Part shown: in pieces, positions 22,825 to 30,920 of the stretch | How positions within the stretch are numbered: position 1 is the first letter of the stretch | Layout: each line of letters begins with the position of its first letter | NCBI GenBank assembly: GCA_022803075.1 | Contig: JAFFTF010000003.1 | Span: 1 to 38,035, forward strand | Source of the DNA: Micrococcales bacterium 31B | GTDB lineage: Bacteria > Actinomycetota > Actinomycetes > Actinomycetales > Dermabacteraceae | DNA: 38,035 nt | Reading direction: 5' to 3' | The notes under the pieces: generated by a model | Told to the model about the DNA's origin: nothing | The model's database searches: none | The model's input: the letters and a program-made list of their open reading frames with translations, nothing else | Translations under genes and position numbers: made by a program

Positions 22825-25161
22825 ATGACCCCCAGATTCAGAGCCATGCGCGTCGCCATCACCACGGCCGCCGCGTGCGCCCTCGCCTTCACGGGCCTGA
22901 CCGCGGCCGAGGCCAACCCGGCCACCCCGGCGTCCTCGACCTCATCCCAGGGGGCTGCCGCCGGCACGCCCAGCACCGCACCGTTCATGAACTACGCGAT
23001 CATCCTCGCGTCAAACACCGACGCCGCCGTGACGTTAGCGAAGACCGACATTGCCAACGCGGGCGGCACGGCACTCAGCAGCTACGCCGCCACCGGCACG
23101 GTGTTCGCGCAGTCCAACAACCCCAAGTTCGTCGAGCTCATGAAGGCCCGCCCCGGCGTCACCCTGGTGGGCCCCACGCGTACCGCCCCCATCGAAAAGC
23201 ACGAGCAGGTGGCCGCCGCGGCCATGCTCGACGCCGACGGCAACGTCGCCGAACCCAGCCCGCAGCGGCCCGCGGGGTCGAGCGGCCTCGCACCCTCCAC
23301 GCCGCTCTCGGCGGCGCTCACGGGCACCTTCGCGAGCCCCACGGCAAACGGCGCCAGCGAATGGGACATGGCGATCATTGGCGCCGACCGCGCAGCCGAC
23401 ATCAACCCCGGCAGCCCCGACGTCACGGTCGCCGTGATCGACTCGGGCGTGGAGGCGACTCACCCCAATCTGGCGGGCCGCGTCGACGGCTCCCGCTCCG
23501 TGGGCTGTCAATACAATGGCATTCCCGACACCAGCCCCATGGCCTGGGGCCCGTCGCTCGACCCGTACACGCTGCAGCGGGCGTCGAGCCATGGCACTCA
23601 CGTCGCCGGCACCATCGGTGCCGCCCTCGTCAACGGTCAGGGAGTGCAGGGCGTGGCGCCCGAGACCACCATGATCTCGATTACCGCGATGAACTACCAA
23701 GGGCTCTTCTACCCCGAGTACGTAGCGTGCGCCTTCGACTGGGCCGCCAACCACAATGTGCAGGTCACCAACAACAGCTACTACGTCGACCCGTGGGAGT
23801 TCTGGTGCTCCGACCAAGAAAACCAGGCCGCCGGCATGGAGGCCGTGCGCCGCATGGTCGCCTACTCACACGACAAGGGAGTGCTGAACGTCGCGGCGGC
23901 GGGCAACTCGGCGCTTGACCTCGACAATAAGTCCACCGATTCGGGCAGCCCCAATGACGTCGAGGGCGCGGCGATCCCCAATCGCCCTGTCGCCAACTGC
24001 CTCGACCTGCCCACCGAGCTGCCCGACGTGGTCTCGGTCGCGAGCATCGGCCGCAAGAGCGCGGCGGTGAGCACGATCGACAACCTCACCAAGTCGAGCT
24101 TCTCAAACTACGGCTCGAAGGTGACCGTGGCGGCCCCCGGCAGCCAGATTCTCAGCACCGTGTTCGACGGTAAGCTCGGCGTGTCAAGCGGCACGTCGAT
24201 GGCCTCCCCGCACGTCGCGGGTGTCGCCGCGCTGATCGAGGCGGCCCACCCCGACATCACGCCCGCCCGCGCCACTGAGTTGTTGCGCAAGCAGGCCACG
24301 CCCCGCACGTGCGCTCAGATCATTGCGGGTCTCGACGCCACCACGGCGGCGCAGTACACCGCCGAGTGCAAGGACCTCACGGCGAGCACCACGAACTACT
24401 TCGGCGCGGGCGTTGTCGACGCCTACGCCGCGGTGACGGAGGACGGCGCGGTGGCACCCGAGCCGACCGAGCCGAAGCCCAGCGTGTTCTCGGTGCCCAC
24501 GGGGCCGCAGTTGTATGTGCTGAGCGGCACGGGGGCCAGCACCAAGGCCCGCGTCGTCACCTATGACGAATGGGTGGCCTGGGGCTCTCCCCAACCCACG
24601 AGGGCTCCGGCCGAGTTCGTCAAGTACACGTGGGGCAACCCCATCTACATGGTGAACAAGTGGACCTCCGACCCGGCCACCTGGACCTGGACCCACATCG
24701 ACGCCGCGGGCTACGCGAACGCCGGGTTCCCCACCCCGCAGAACGCGACGTGGATTCCCGGCACCACGGTGATCAAGTACGCCTCCAGCGACGACCTGAT
24801 CGCGGGCATTGCCGACGCGCGCCACACGCTGACCTTCGACGAGTGGAAGGCCATGGGCTACCCCGCGTTCCGCGACCTTTCGCCCGCGGGCTACCTGAAG
24901 CTCACCTGGTCGCCCAACGTGTACTCGCTGCCCAACGTGAACGGCAACCAGGCCACGCGCGTCACGTTTGCGACGTGGAGCGCCGCCGGGTACCCGACCC
25001 CACGCGCCGTCCAGAAGTTCGGCGACGGGCAGTACCTGAAGGCGGCGAGCGGAGACGACATCTACTACGTCTCCGTCGGCGCGGGCATCAACCACAAGCT
25101 GACGTTCTCCGAGTGGATCGCCGCGGGCGCTCCGCAGCCCACCGGCACGGTGAGCCGTTGA
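22825..25161 (+). CDS. Secreted subtilisin-like (S8) serine protease with C-terminal W-x3-G-[FY]-P-x-P repeats
   Basis: A 778-residue extracellular protease. AGAAGGAAA stands before the ATG. A signal peptide (MTPRFRAMRVAITTAAACAL..., site near AEA) leads to a propeptide with MNYAIILAS. The triad is Asp206 (VIDSGVE), His256 (HGTHVAG) and Ser458 (SGTSMASP). It shares with the neighbouring subtilisin the YYVDPW and LDLPTE.P.VVSV segments and conserved cysteines, so the two arose by tandem duplication. In place of the neighbour's membrane anchor it carries five ~42-47-residue repeats (~553-778) homologous to the C-termini of the two S1 proteases at 2398-9904. It ends at a strong terminator. Confidence 0.93.
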   Translation: MTPRFRAMRVAITTAAACALAFTGLTAAEANPATPASSTSSQGAAAGTPSTAPFMNYAIILASNTDAAVTLAKTDIANAGGTALSSYAATGTVFAQSNNPKFVELMKARPGVTLVGPTRTAPIEKHEQVAAAAMLDADGNVAEPSPQRPAGSSGLAPSTPLSAALTGTFASPTANGASEWDMAIIGADRAADINPGSPDVTVAVIDSGVEATHPNLAGRVDGSRSVGCQYNGIPDTSPMAWGPSLDPYTLQRASSHGTHVAGTIGAALVNGQGVQGVAPETTMISITAMNYQGLFYPEYVACAFDWAANHNVQVTNNSYYVDPWEFWCSDQENQAAGMEAVRRMVAYSHDKGVLNVAAAGNSALDLDNKSTDSGSPNDVEGAAIPNRPVANCLDLPTELPDVVSVASIGRKSAAVSTIDNLTKSSFSNYGSKVTVAAPGSQILSTVFDGKLGVSSGTSMASPHVAGVAALIEAAHPDITPARATELLRKQATPRTCAQIIAGLDATTAAQYTAECKDLTASTTNYFGAGVVDAYAAVTEDGAVAPEPTEPKPSVFSVPTGPQLYVLSGTGASTKARVVTYDEWVAWGSPQPTRAPAEFVKYTWGNPIYMVNKWTSDPATWTWTHIDAAGYANAGFPTPQNATWIPGTTVIKYASSDDLIAGIADARHTLTFDEWKAMGYPAFRDLSPAGYLKLTWSPNVYSLPNVNGNQATRVTFATWSAAGYPTPRAVQKFGDGQYLKAASGDDIYYVSVGAGINHKLTFSEWIAAGAPQPTGTVSR
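24484..25161 (+). other. Region encoding the C-terminal W-x3-G-[FY]-P-x-P repeat domain, subtilisin
   Basis: Five units. Unit 1 has LYVLSGTGASTKA, then EWVAWGSPQP. Unit 2 has FVKYTWGNPIYMVNKW, then WTWTHID and YANAGFPTP. Unit 3 has WIPGTTVIKYASSDDL and FDEWKAMGYPAF. Unit 4 has YLKLTWSPNVYSL and WSAAGYPTP. Unit 5 has YLKAASGDDIYYV and SEWIAAGAPQP. Units 1-3 match units 1-3 of the S1 proteases in order. Confidence 0.85.
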
Positions 25162-25194
25162 TGTGCTAGTTCGCTGACCAGCGATTTTTTAGCG

Positions 25195-25231
25195 ACGCCG
25201 GGTGGCCCGTTCACGGGTCACCCGGCGTTTT
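25195..25231 (+). terminator. Intrinsic terminator after the second subtilisin gene
   Basis: A 15-bp stem (25195-25209 with 25214-25228, one G-U pair) closes a TTCA loop and is followed by TTTTCG. It lies 34 bases past the stop codon. Confidence 0.88.
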
Positions 25232-25238
25232 CGTGTTG

Positions 25239-25435
25239 CCGCGCTGGTTCGGGACGGCGCGGCCAACGGGCCTCCGCGCTGGTTCGGGGCGGCGCGGCCA
25301 ACGGGCGGCCAACGGGCCTCCGCGCTGGTTCGGGGCGGGGCAGCCAACGGGCCTCCGCGCTGGTTCGGGACGGCGCGGCCAACGGGCGGCCAACGGGCCC
25401 CCGCGCTGGTTCGGGGCGGGGCAGCCAACGGGCCG
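25239..25435. repeat. Intergenic tandem repeat, alternating 35- and 46-bp units
   Basis: Five units start with CCGCGCTGGTTCGGG at 25239, 25274, 25320, 25355 and 25401. Lengths alternate 35, 46, 35, 46, 35; the longer units carry an extra GGCCAACGGGC. Units at 25274-25354 and 25355-25435 form a near-identical 81-bp higher-order repeat. It fills the gap between the ends of two convergent genes. Confidence 0.93.
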
Positions 25436-25450
25436 ACCGCGCGTCCGAAA

Positions 25451-27181
25451 TTACGCGTCGAGGTCGATGGGCCCGAGCTCGTCGAAGACGTCGCCCGGTC
25501 CGGGGTTGTCGGGGTGCGACGCCCCGCCCAGGTAGTGCTGCACTCCCCACACGGCGTTGAGGGCCGTCGTGACGGCGCCCTCCGCCCAGCCCGCGTTGAA
25601 CGAAATGTCGTCGCCCGCGAGGTAGATTCCGCGCTCATTGGGCTCGCGCTCGTGGTTCGCGAAGTGGTTGAAGAGCCGCTGGTGGTAGCGGTAGTGGCCC
25701 GGCAGCGCCCCCTTGAACGCGCCCATGAAGTTGGGGTCGGACTCCCACGACACGGTGATGGGCTCGCCGATGATGTGCGAGCGCAGGTCGAGGCCGGGGT
25801 AGATCTTTTCGAGGTTCGCGATCATGAGTTCGACGCGGTCCTTGACGCTGAGGGTGAGCCACTTGAGGGCGTCGTCGTTCCAGGTGTACGACAGCAGGAT
25901 CACGCTCGGCTCGCCCTCCTCGCCCTCGAGCAGGTAGGTGCCGCGCGTGAGCCGGTCGGTGAGGGTCATCGAGAACACCTCGCGGCCGTGCTCGTCGCGG
26001 TCCTTCCAAAAGGGGCGGTCTACCATGACGAACGTCTTCGACGACTGCATGTAATGCGACTTCTCGATGGCGGTCCACATCGACTGGTTGAACAGCGATT
26101 CGCACGTGTCGATGGTGGTCGAGAGCAGCCACGACTGGCACGTGATGACGGCGGCGGCAAACTCGCGCGCGGTGCCGTGGCGATCGGTGATGCGCAGGGG
26201 CGGCACCTCGGCGGCGTAACTGCCCGGCACGCGGCGGCTCGCGTCCGAAATCTCGGCCGCGCGTTCGAGCCGGGCCACCGCGCCGAGCGGCGAGCCGCCG
26301 TGCAGGCTGCGCAGGCTCGTGCCAGCGGGCCAGTGGGTGAGGTCGTCGGGGGCGTGGTTCCACAGGCCGTCGGTCACGCGCTGCGCGCCGCCGACGATGC
26401 GCCGCTGGTCAGAATCCATGTTGGTGACGACGACACGCAGGATCTCAAGAATCGTGCAGATGTAGTCGGTGTCCCAGCCTCCCGTGCCGAAGCCCACCTG
26501 GCCGAAGATCTCGCGGTAGGAGTAGTCGGCGAAGCTCGGCGATTCGGAGATGAAGCCGTAGAAGGTTTGGTCGTCGTAGCGGCGCAGCACCCGGTTCCAG
26601 ATGCGCTTGATCTCGGCGGTGTCGCGCCGCCGAATGGCGTTTTGCAGGTCAGTGAACTGGGCCTGCCTGTCGAGCGTTTCGTCCCACGCACGCGCGACGT
26701 GCGCGAATAGTTCGGGCAGGTCATCGAGCCTTTCGGCGTAGAAGCGCTCTCCCTTCAGCTCGATCACGGTGCTGCTCGTGTGGTCCGCGAGCGGGTTCGG
26801 GAACGGGAGGGTTTTCAGGCCCAGCCGGTCCACGTAGTGGTAGAACCCTCGGCACGAGACCGGAAACCGCATGCCGCCCAGGTCTGCCACCACGTTCGGC
26901 GCGGTCGAGAAGGTCGCCGACTTCATGCGCCCGCCGAGACTGCCCGCCTCGTACAGCACGGGCCTGAGGCCCAAGCGCATGAGCTCATAGGCCGCGACAA
27001 GGCCCGCGAGGCCCGCTCCGATCACGGCGACCTCGGTGCCGTGCGCCTCCTCGGGCACGTGGCCGAGACCGGCGGGGTGATGCAAGAAGTGGTCGTAACT
27101 GAACGGAAAGTCAGGTACCAGCATCGTCACGGGCTGCTCGCCGGGGGCGGCGTGCTCTGGGTTTGCGGGGGTGTGTGTCAC
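25451..27181 (-). CDS. davB: Flavin-dependent amino-acid 2-monooxygenase, lysine 2-monooxygenase-like
   Basis: A 576-residue flavoenzyme of the amine oxidase family. The N-terminal FAD fold is clear (VIGAGLAG at ~54-60, then YEAGSLGGR). Segments LGGMRFPVS, QVGFGTGGWD, MQSSKTFVMVDRPFWKD, GALPGHYRY and the C-terminal HPDNPGPGDVFDE match, from memory, the lysine/tryptophan 2-monooxygenase branch, closest to DavB. That enzyme oxidatively decarboxylates L-lysine to 5-aminopentanamide. The start is GTG, sharing GTGA with the stop of the upstream amidase gene, with GAGGAG before it. Pairing with an amidase fits an amide-producing monooxygenase. Substrate (Lys, Trp, Phe or another) is inferred, not seen. 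Confidence 0.82.
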   Translation of the reverse strand: MTHTPANPEHAAPGEQPVTMLVPDFPFSYDHFLHHPAGLGHVPEEAHGTEVAVIGAGLAGLVAAYELMRLGLRPVLYEAGSLGGRMKSATFSTAPNVVADLGGMRFPVSCRGFYHYVDRLGLKTLPFPNPLADHTSSTVIELKGERFYAERLDDLPELFAHVARAWDETLDRQAQFTDLQNAIRRRDTAEIKRIWNRVLRRYDDQTFYGFISESPSFADYSYREIFGQVGFGTGGWDTDYICTILEILRVVVTNMDSDQRRIVGGAQRVTDGLWNHAPDDLTHWPAGTSLRSLHGGSPLGAVARLERAAEISDASRRVPGSYAAEVPPLRITDRHGTAREFAAAVITCQSWLLSTTIDTCESLFNQSMWTAIEKSHYMQSSKTFVMVDRPFWKDRDEHGREVFSMTLTDRLTRGTYLLEGEEGEPSVILLSYTWNDDALKWLTLSVKDRVELMIANLEKIYPGLDLRSHIIGEPITVSWESDPNFMGAFKGALPGHYRYHQRLFNHFANHEREPNERGIYLAGDDISFNAGWAEGAVTTALNAVWGVQHYLGGASHPDNPGPGDVFDELGPIDLDA

Positions 27182-28122
27182 GGGTTCTCCTCGGGCCGGG
27201 TCGCGGCGGGTTGGTGGGGAACGGTCTGTTCGCCCCAGTGCCGGTAGGCGTCGGGGCGACGTTCGGTGAGGTAGCTAAAGGCCGCACGGGAGCGGTCGAG
27301 GTCGGCCCGCGCGACGGTCGCGTGTAGCAGGGCCTCGGCGGGGTCGGTCGGGGTTTCGGACGCCCCCGGGGTCGGCTCCCAGCGCGGCCCCCGCGCCAGG
27401 GCCCTCCCGTCAGGGCCCACGATCACGCTGTCGCCGATCAGCGGCAGGTCGGGGCTCGGCGCGCCCACGTGATTCGCGTAGGCGATGGCCACGTGGTTTT
27501 CGAAGGCGCGCGCCGGGAGCAGCAACTGCGAGGGTTCGTCGAAGGGGTGCATGAGCGCCGTGGGCACGAGCACGATGTCAGCGCCGCGCAGGGCGACGTG
27601 GCGCACCATCTCGGGAAACTCCACGTCGAAGCACACCATGAGCGAGAGCGTGAACCCGGCGTACGCGAACACGGGCGGGGCGTCGGTGCCCGGCGTGAAG
27701 AAGAGCTTTTCGTCGCCGAACAGGTGCGTCTTGAGGTAGCGCACCTCCTGGTTCGCGTCATCCGGCGGCACGAACACGGCGCCGATGTGGCGGGCGCCTG
27801 CGTTGAATAGCGGCAGGCTCGCGACCAGCGCGACCCCGCTGGTACGGGCGATGTCGCGCAGCCGGGCCACGGCGGCGTCCGATTCGGCGGGGCCGAAACT
27901 GCCCTCGAGGCTAGGAGGGTCGTAATTGGAGACGAAGAGTTCGGGAGTGACCAGCACGCGGGGTGCCTCGCCGAACTCGCTCGCCGCGGCGTCGCGGCAG
28001 CGCGAGGCCGCCGCGGCGATGCAGTCGAGATTGGCCGCGGGGTCGCGCGAGTGGGCGCGGGCCTGCAGCACGAAGAGGTGAAGGGTGGCCCCGGCGGGCG
28101 GGGGTGACAACTGATTCTGCAT
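27178..28122 (-). CDS. davA: Carbon-nitrogen hydrolase, 5-aminopentanamidase-like
   Basis: A 314-residue nitrilase-superfamily amidase. The triad is visible as Glu61 (VTPELFVSNYD), Lys131 (YLKTHLF) and Cys164 (MVCFDVEFPE), with the accessory Glu138 in GDEKLFFTPG. The last ~50 residues include an extra Pro/Thr-rich stretch near GASETPTDPAE. Its stop overlaps the start of the monooxygenase gene by four bases, so the two are translated together. In the DavBA pathway this enzyme hydrolyses 5-aminopentanamide to 5-aminovalerate and ammonia; the assignment rests on the pairing. An ordinary N-carbamoylputrescine-type or omega-amidase activity is an alternative. Confidence 0.78.
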   Translation of the reverse strand: MQNQLSPPPAGATLHLFVLQARAHSRDPAANLDCIAAAASRCRDAAASEFGEAPRVLVTPELFVSNYDPPSLEGSFGPAESDAAVARLRDIARTSGVALVASLPLFNAGARHIGAVFVPPDDANQEVRYLKTHLFGDEKLFFTPGTDAPPVFAYAGFTLSLMVCFDVEFPEMVRHVALRGADIVLVPTALMHPFDEPSQLLLPARAFENHVAIAYANHVGAPSPDLPLIGDSVIVGPDGRALARGPRWEPTPGASETPTDPAEALLHATVARADLDRSRAAFSYLTERRPDAYRHWGEQTVPHQPAATRPEENP

Positions 28123-28216
28123 TGAACGTCGTTGCGTCGGGAGGCGCGATGCCTCGCACTGTTGCCGCAGCGGGCCGCCACGGTAGGGCTGCCGGAAACC
28201 GGCACTCCTGCCATTA

Positions 28217-28241
28217 TGCAGGCAAACTGCACCCGACTGCA
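28217..28241. promoter_or_regulatory. Repeated ACTGCA motif upstream of the amidase gene
   Basis: ACTGCA occurs twice ten bases apart (28226-28231 and 28236-28241), with a related TGCAGG just beside it. On the minus strand a CATAAT hexamer (about 28212-28217, a possible -10) lies next to them, ~90 bases upstream of the start codon. A regulator site is possible. Confidence 0.3.
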
Positions 28242-28258
28242 GCTCACCGCACCGCGAA

Positions 28259-28801
28259 CTAACTCAGGGTTATATCGCGCTGGACCTCTCGGTTGTTGAT
28301 GTGGCGCGACAGGGGCCGCGGCCCGTCACCCGCGAGGGCCGCCGCGGCGGCCTCGTCGACGGCCGCCACGTCGAGCTTTTGCATCTGCAGCATGACCTCC
28401 TGCACCGCGGCCGCCGTGCGGGGGTTTCTGAAGTGCTCGATCAGTTGCGTGTACACCACCTGCCACGAGACGCCGAACTTGTCTTTGCACCACCCGCACT
28501 GGCTCTCCTCGCCACCGCCCGCCGTGATGCGCTCCCAGTAGTAGTCGATCTGTTCCTGCGTGTCGCAGGGAATCTGAAACGAGACGGCCTCGGTCTGCGG
28601 AAACTCCGGGCCGCCGTTCACGCCGACGAACTGCTGACCCATGATCTCGAATTCGACCGTCATGACCGAGCCGGGCGCGCCCGGGGTGCCGTCGGGGTAC
28701 GGCGTCACGGCGCCGACTTTGCCGTCCTCAAAGAGTTCCGCGTAGAAGTGCGCGGCCGCTTCGGCGTCGTCGTCGAACCAGAGGCAGGTGGTGAGTGGCA
28801 T
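28259..28801 (-). CDS. VOC-fold protein, PhnB / 3-demethylubiquinone methyltransferase-like family
   Basis: A 180-residue protein of the vicinal-oxygen-chelate (glyoxalase/bleomycin resistance) superfamily. The ATG at 28801 is preferred because AGGAGG stands four bases upstream and the domain begins at once (MPLTTCLWFDDDAEAAAHFY). Family features include SVMTVEFEIMGQQFVGVNGG, AVSFQIPCDTQEQIDYYW and CGWCKDKFGVSWQVV. It has a ~20-residue C-terminal tail absent from its paralog at 30413-30880. The molecular function is unknown. Confidence 0.88.
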   Translation of the reverse strand: MPLTTCLWFDDDAEAAAHFYAELFEDGKVGAVTPYPDGTPGAPGSVMTVEFEIMGQQFVGVNGGPEFPQTEAVSFQIPCDTQEQIDYYWERITAGGGEESQCGWCKDKFGVSWQVVYTQLIEHFRNPRTAAAVQEVMLQMQKLDVAAVDEAAAAALAGDGPRPLSRHINNREVQRDITLS

Positions 28802-28914
28802 GTATCCTCCTGATGTCGCATGGGCTGCTAATCGGGGGTCTCTCGGTCGCAGGTGCGACGACGGCAGCAACCCGGGGCCTCATCGTGGCACAATTGCGCC
28901 CCGCGCGGGCGAGG

Positions 28915-28934
28915 TTCAATGCACTCCGATTGAA
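28915..28934. promoter_or_regulatory. Inverted repeat upstream of gntP
   Basis: TTCAAT-N8-ATTGAA (28915-28920 and 28929-28934) is a perfect dyad in the divergent gap between the VOC gene and gntP, ~60 bases before the gntP start. A candidate operator. Confidence 0.4.
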
Positions 28935-28994
28935 TAGATGGCGAATCGTCACGCGCTACAGTGGGATCCTCATCCGCTCCCCCGAAGGCCTCCC

Positions 28995-30416
28995 ATGCAC
29001 ACCCCACTTCCCCTGGTCACGCGCGCCGTCGAACCCGAATGGACGCAGACCCTCGGCACCACTCCCCTCCTGCTCATCGCGGCCGGTGCCATCGCCGTCC
29101 TGCTCGTGCTGATCATGCGCTTCAAGGTGCATGCTTTTCTCGCGCTCACCATCGTCTCGCTGCTCACCGCCGTCGCGACGGGACTGCCCACCGAGGACAT
29201 TCCGTCGACCATCACGGGCGGTTTGGGCGGGACGCTCGGTTCCGTCGCTTTGCTGGTCGGCCTCGGTGCCATGCTGGGCCGACTCGTGGAAATCTCGGGC
29301 GGCGCCCACGTGCTCGCGAGCCGCCTGATTCTCGCGTTCGGCAAGGAACGCGCTCCCCTCGCGCTCGGCGTCGCGTCGCTGATCTTTGGGTTCCCAATCT
29401 TCTTCGACGCGGGCCTCGTCGTGATGCTGCCGGTGATCTTCGCGGTCGCCAAGAACATGGGTGGCGGCGTGCTGAAGTATGGCCTGCCCGCGGCGGGCGC
29501 GTTCTCGGTGATGCACATTTATTCGCCGCCCCATCCGGGCCCCGTCTCGGCCAGCGTGTTCTACGACGCCAACGTGGGCCTCGTGATCCTGGTGGGCCTC
29601 GTCGTGGCGATTCCCACCTGGTACGTCACGAGCTACCTGTTCGGCCTGTGGATCGGCAAGCGCATCGTGCTGCCCGTTCCCGCGATTCTCGGCACCGCCG
29701 ACGAGGAGGAAAAGCAGCACCCGCCGGCCTTCTCCACGATCGTGTTCGTGCTGTTGATCCCCCTGATCTTGATCTTCATGAACACGGGGCTCGACACGCT
29801 GGCCCGCTCGGGCGCCATCGGCGCCGATAATTCGGTGGTCAAGTACCTCATGGTGATCGGCACGACCCCCGTGGCCCTGCTGATCTCCGTGCTCGTGGCC
29901 GGCATCGTGCTCGGCACGCGCCGCGGCATGAACGGCACCGTGCTCGAGAAGACCCTCGACGGGGCCCTCGGCCCCATCTGCTCGGTCACCCTGATCACGG
30001 GCGCGGGCGGCATGTTCGGTGGCGTGCTGCGCGACTCGGGCGTCGGCGACGCCCTACGCGACAGCCTCGACGGCCTCGGCATGCCCGTCATCTTCGCGGG
30101 CTTCTTGATCTCGCTGATCCTGCGCATCGCCCAGGGCTCGGCCACTGTCGCCCTGACCACCGCCGCCGCGCTCACCCAGCCCATCGTGATGGCGGGCGAC
30201 TACAACGGCCTGCAGCTCGCGGCTCTCGTGGTGGCGGTCGCGGCTGGTTCGGTCGCGTGCAGCCACGTCAACGACTCGGGCTTCTGGCTGGTCGGCCGTT
30301 TCTTCGGCATGGACGTGAAAACCACGCTGAAGACCTGGACGGTCATCGAGACCCTGATCGGCATCATGGGATTCGCGATCGCCCTCGGCGTCTTCGCCCT
30401 GGCGTCGCTGGGCTAG
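28995..30416 (+). CDS. gntP: Gluconate:H+ symporter, GntP family
   Basis: A 473-residue integral membrane transporter with about twelve or more hydrophobic segments. Family hallmarks include the IYSPPHPGPVSAS loop, ITGAGGMFGGVLRDSGVG, the RIAQGSATVA segment and the C-terminal HVNDSGFWLVGRFFGM followed by KTWTVIETLIG. These point to uptake of gluconate or a related sugar acid. The ATG at 28995 is chosen as closest to the first membrane region; an in-frame start 57 bp upstream is possible and the ribosome site (GAAGG) is modest. No gluconate kinase or regulator gene is adjacent. Its stop overlaps the stop of the convergent VOC gene. Confidence 0.93.
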   Translation: MHTPLPLVTRAVEPEWTQTLGTTPLLLIAAGAIAVLLVLIMRFKVHAFLALTIVSLLTAVATGLPTEDIPSTITGGLGGTLGSVALLVGLGAMLGRLVEISGGAHVLASRLILAFGKERAPLALGVASLIFGFPIFFDAGLVVMLPVIFAVAKNMGGGVLKYGLPAAGAFSVMHIYSPPHPGPVSASVFYDANVGLVILVGLVVAIPTWYVTSYLFGLWIGKRIVLPVPAILGTADEEEKQHPPAFSTIVFVLLIPLILIFMNTGLDTLARSGAIGADNSVVKYLMVIGTTPVALLISVLVAGIVLGTRRGMNGTVLEKTLDGALGPICSVTLITGAGGMFGGVLRDSGVGDALRDSLDGLGMPVIFAGFLISLILRIAQGSATVALTTAAALTQPIVMAGDYNGLQLAALVVAVAAGSVACSHVNDSGFWLVGRFFGMDVKTTLKTWTVIETLIGIMGFAIALGVFALASLG

Positions 30417-30880
30417 GCGCCTGCCGCCGCCGCCTCGAGGTCGGCCACGATCATCTTGCGCTGCTGCATCATGGCCTGCGAGACGGCGGGCGCGGTGGCC
30501 GGGTCTTTCATGAGTTGGCCCATGCGCGCATACGTGATCTGCCACGAGATGCCGAACTTGTCGACGCACCAGCCGCACATGCTCTCGGCTCCGCCATCGG
30601 CCACCAGGGCATCCCAGTAGCGGTCGATGGTGGCCTGGTCGTCGCACGGAATCTGGAACGACACGGCATCGGAGTGTGGGTGGCCCGGTCCCGCGTTGAG
30701 GCCCAGAAACTGCTGCCCCATGATCTCGAACTCGACCGTCATCACGGTACCGCCGATCTCGGGAAAGTTCTCGGGGTAGGTGGCGGTCGCATGAATGCGG
30801 CTGTCGTCAAACAACGAGACGTAGAACTCGGCCGCGTCAGCGGCCTGGCCGTCGAACCAGAGGCAAGTGGTGATAGACAT
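30413..30880 (-). CDS. VOC-fold protein, PhnB-like family, second copy
   Basis: A 155-residue paralog of the protein at 28259-28801. The ATG at 30880 follows GGGAG and begins MSITTCLWFDGQAADAAEFY. Shared landmarks are TVMTVEFEIMGQQFLGLNAG, AVSFQIPCDDQATIDRYW and CGWCVDKFGISWQITY. Its TAG stop and the gntP TAG stop lie on opposite strands of the same CTAG (30413-30416), so the genes are convergent with no spacer. Function unknown. Confidence 0.88.
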   Translation of the reverse strand: MSITTCLWFDGQAADAAEFYVSLFDDSRIHATATYPENFPEIGGTVMTVEFEIMGQQFLGLNAGPGHPHSDAVSFQIPCDDQATIDRYWDALVADGGAESMCGWCVDKFGISWQITYARMGQLMKDPATAPAVSQAMMQQRKMIVADLEAAAAGA

Positions 30881-30920
30881 GGTGGCTCCCGTGCACTGAA
30901 TTGGGCTGGTACGGTGCATG

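Noticed and set aside
25239-25435. CRISPR array
   Set aside because: There are no unique spacers; the units are contiguous and nearly identical throughout, and no cas genes are present.
25451-28122. Plant-hormone (iaaM-iaaH) operon
   Set aside because: The amidase is of the nitrilase type, not the amidase-signature type of IaaH, and the monooxygenase looks closer to lysine 2-monooxygenase. It is kept only as an alternative.
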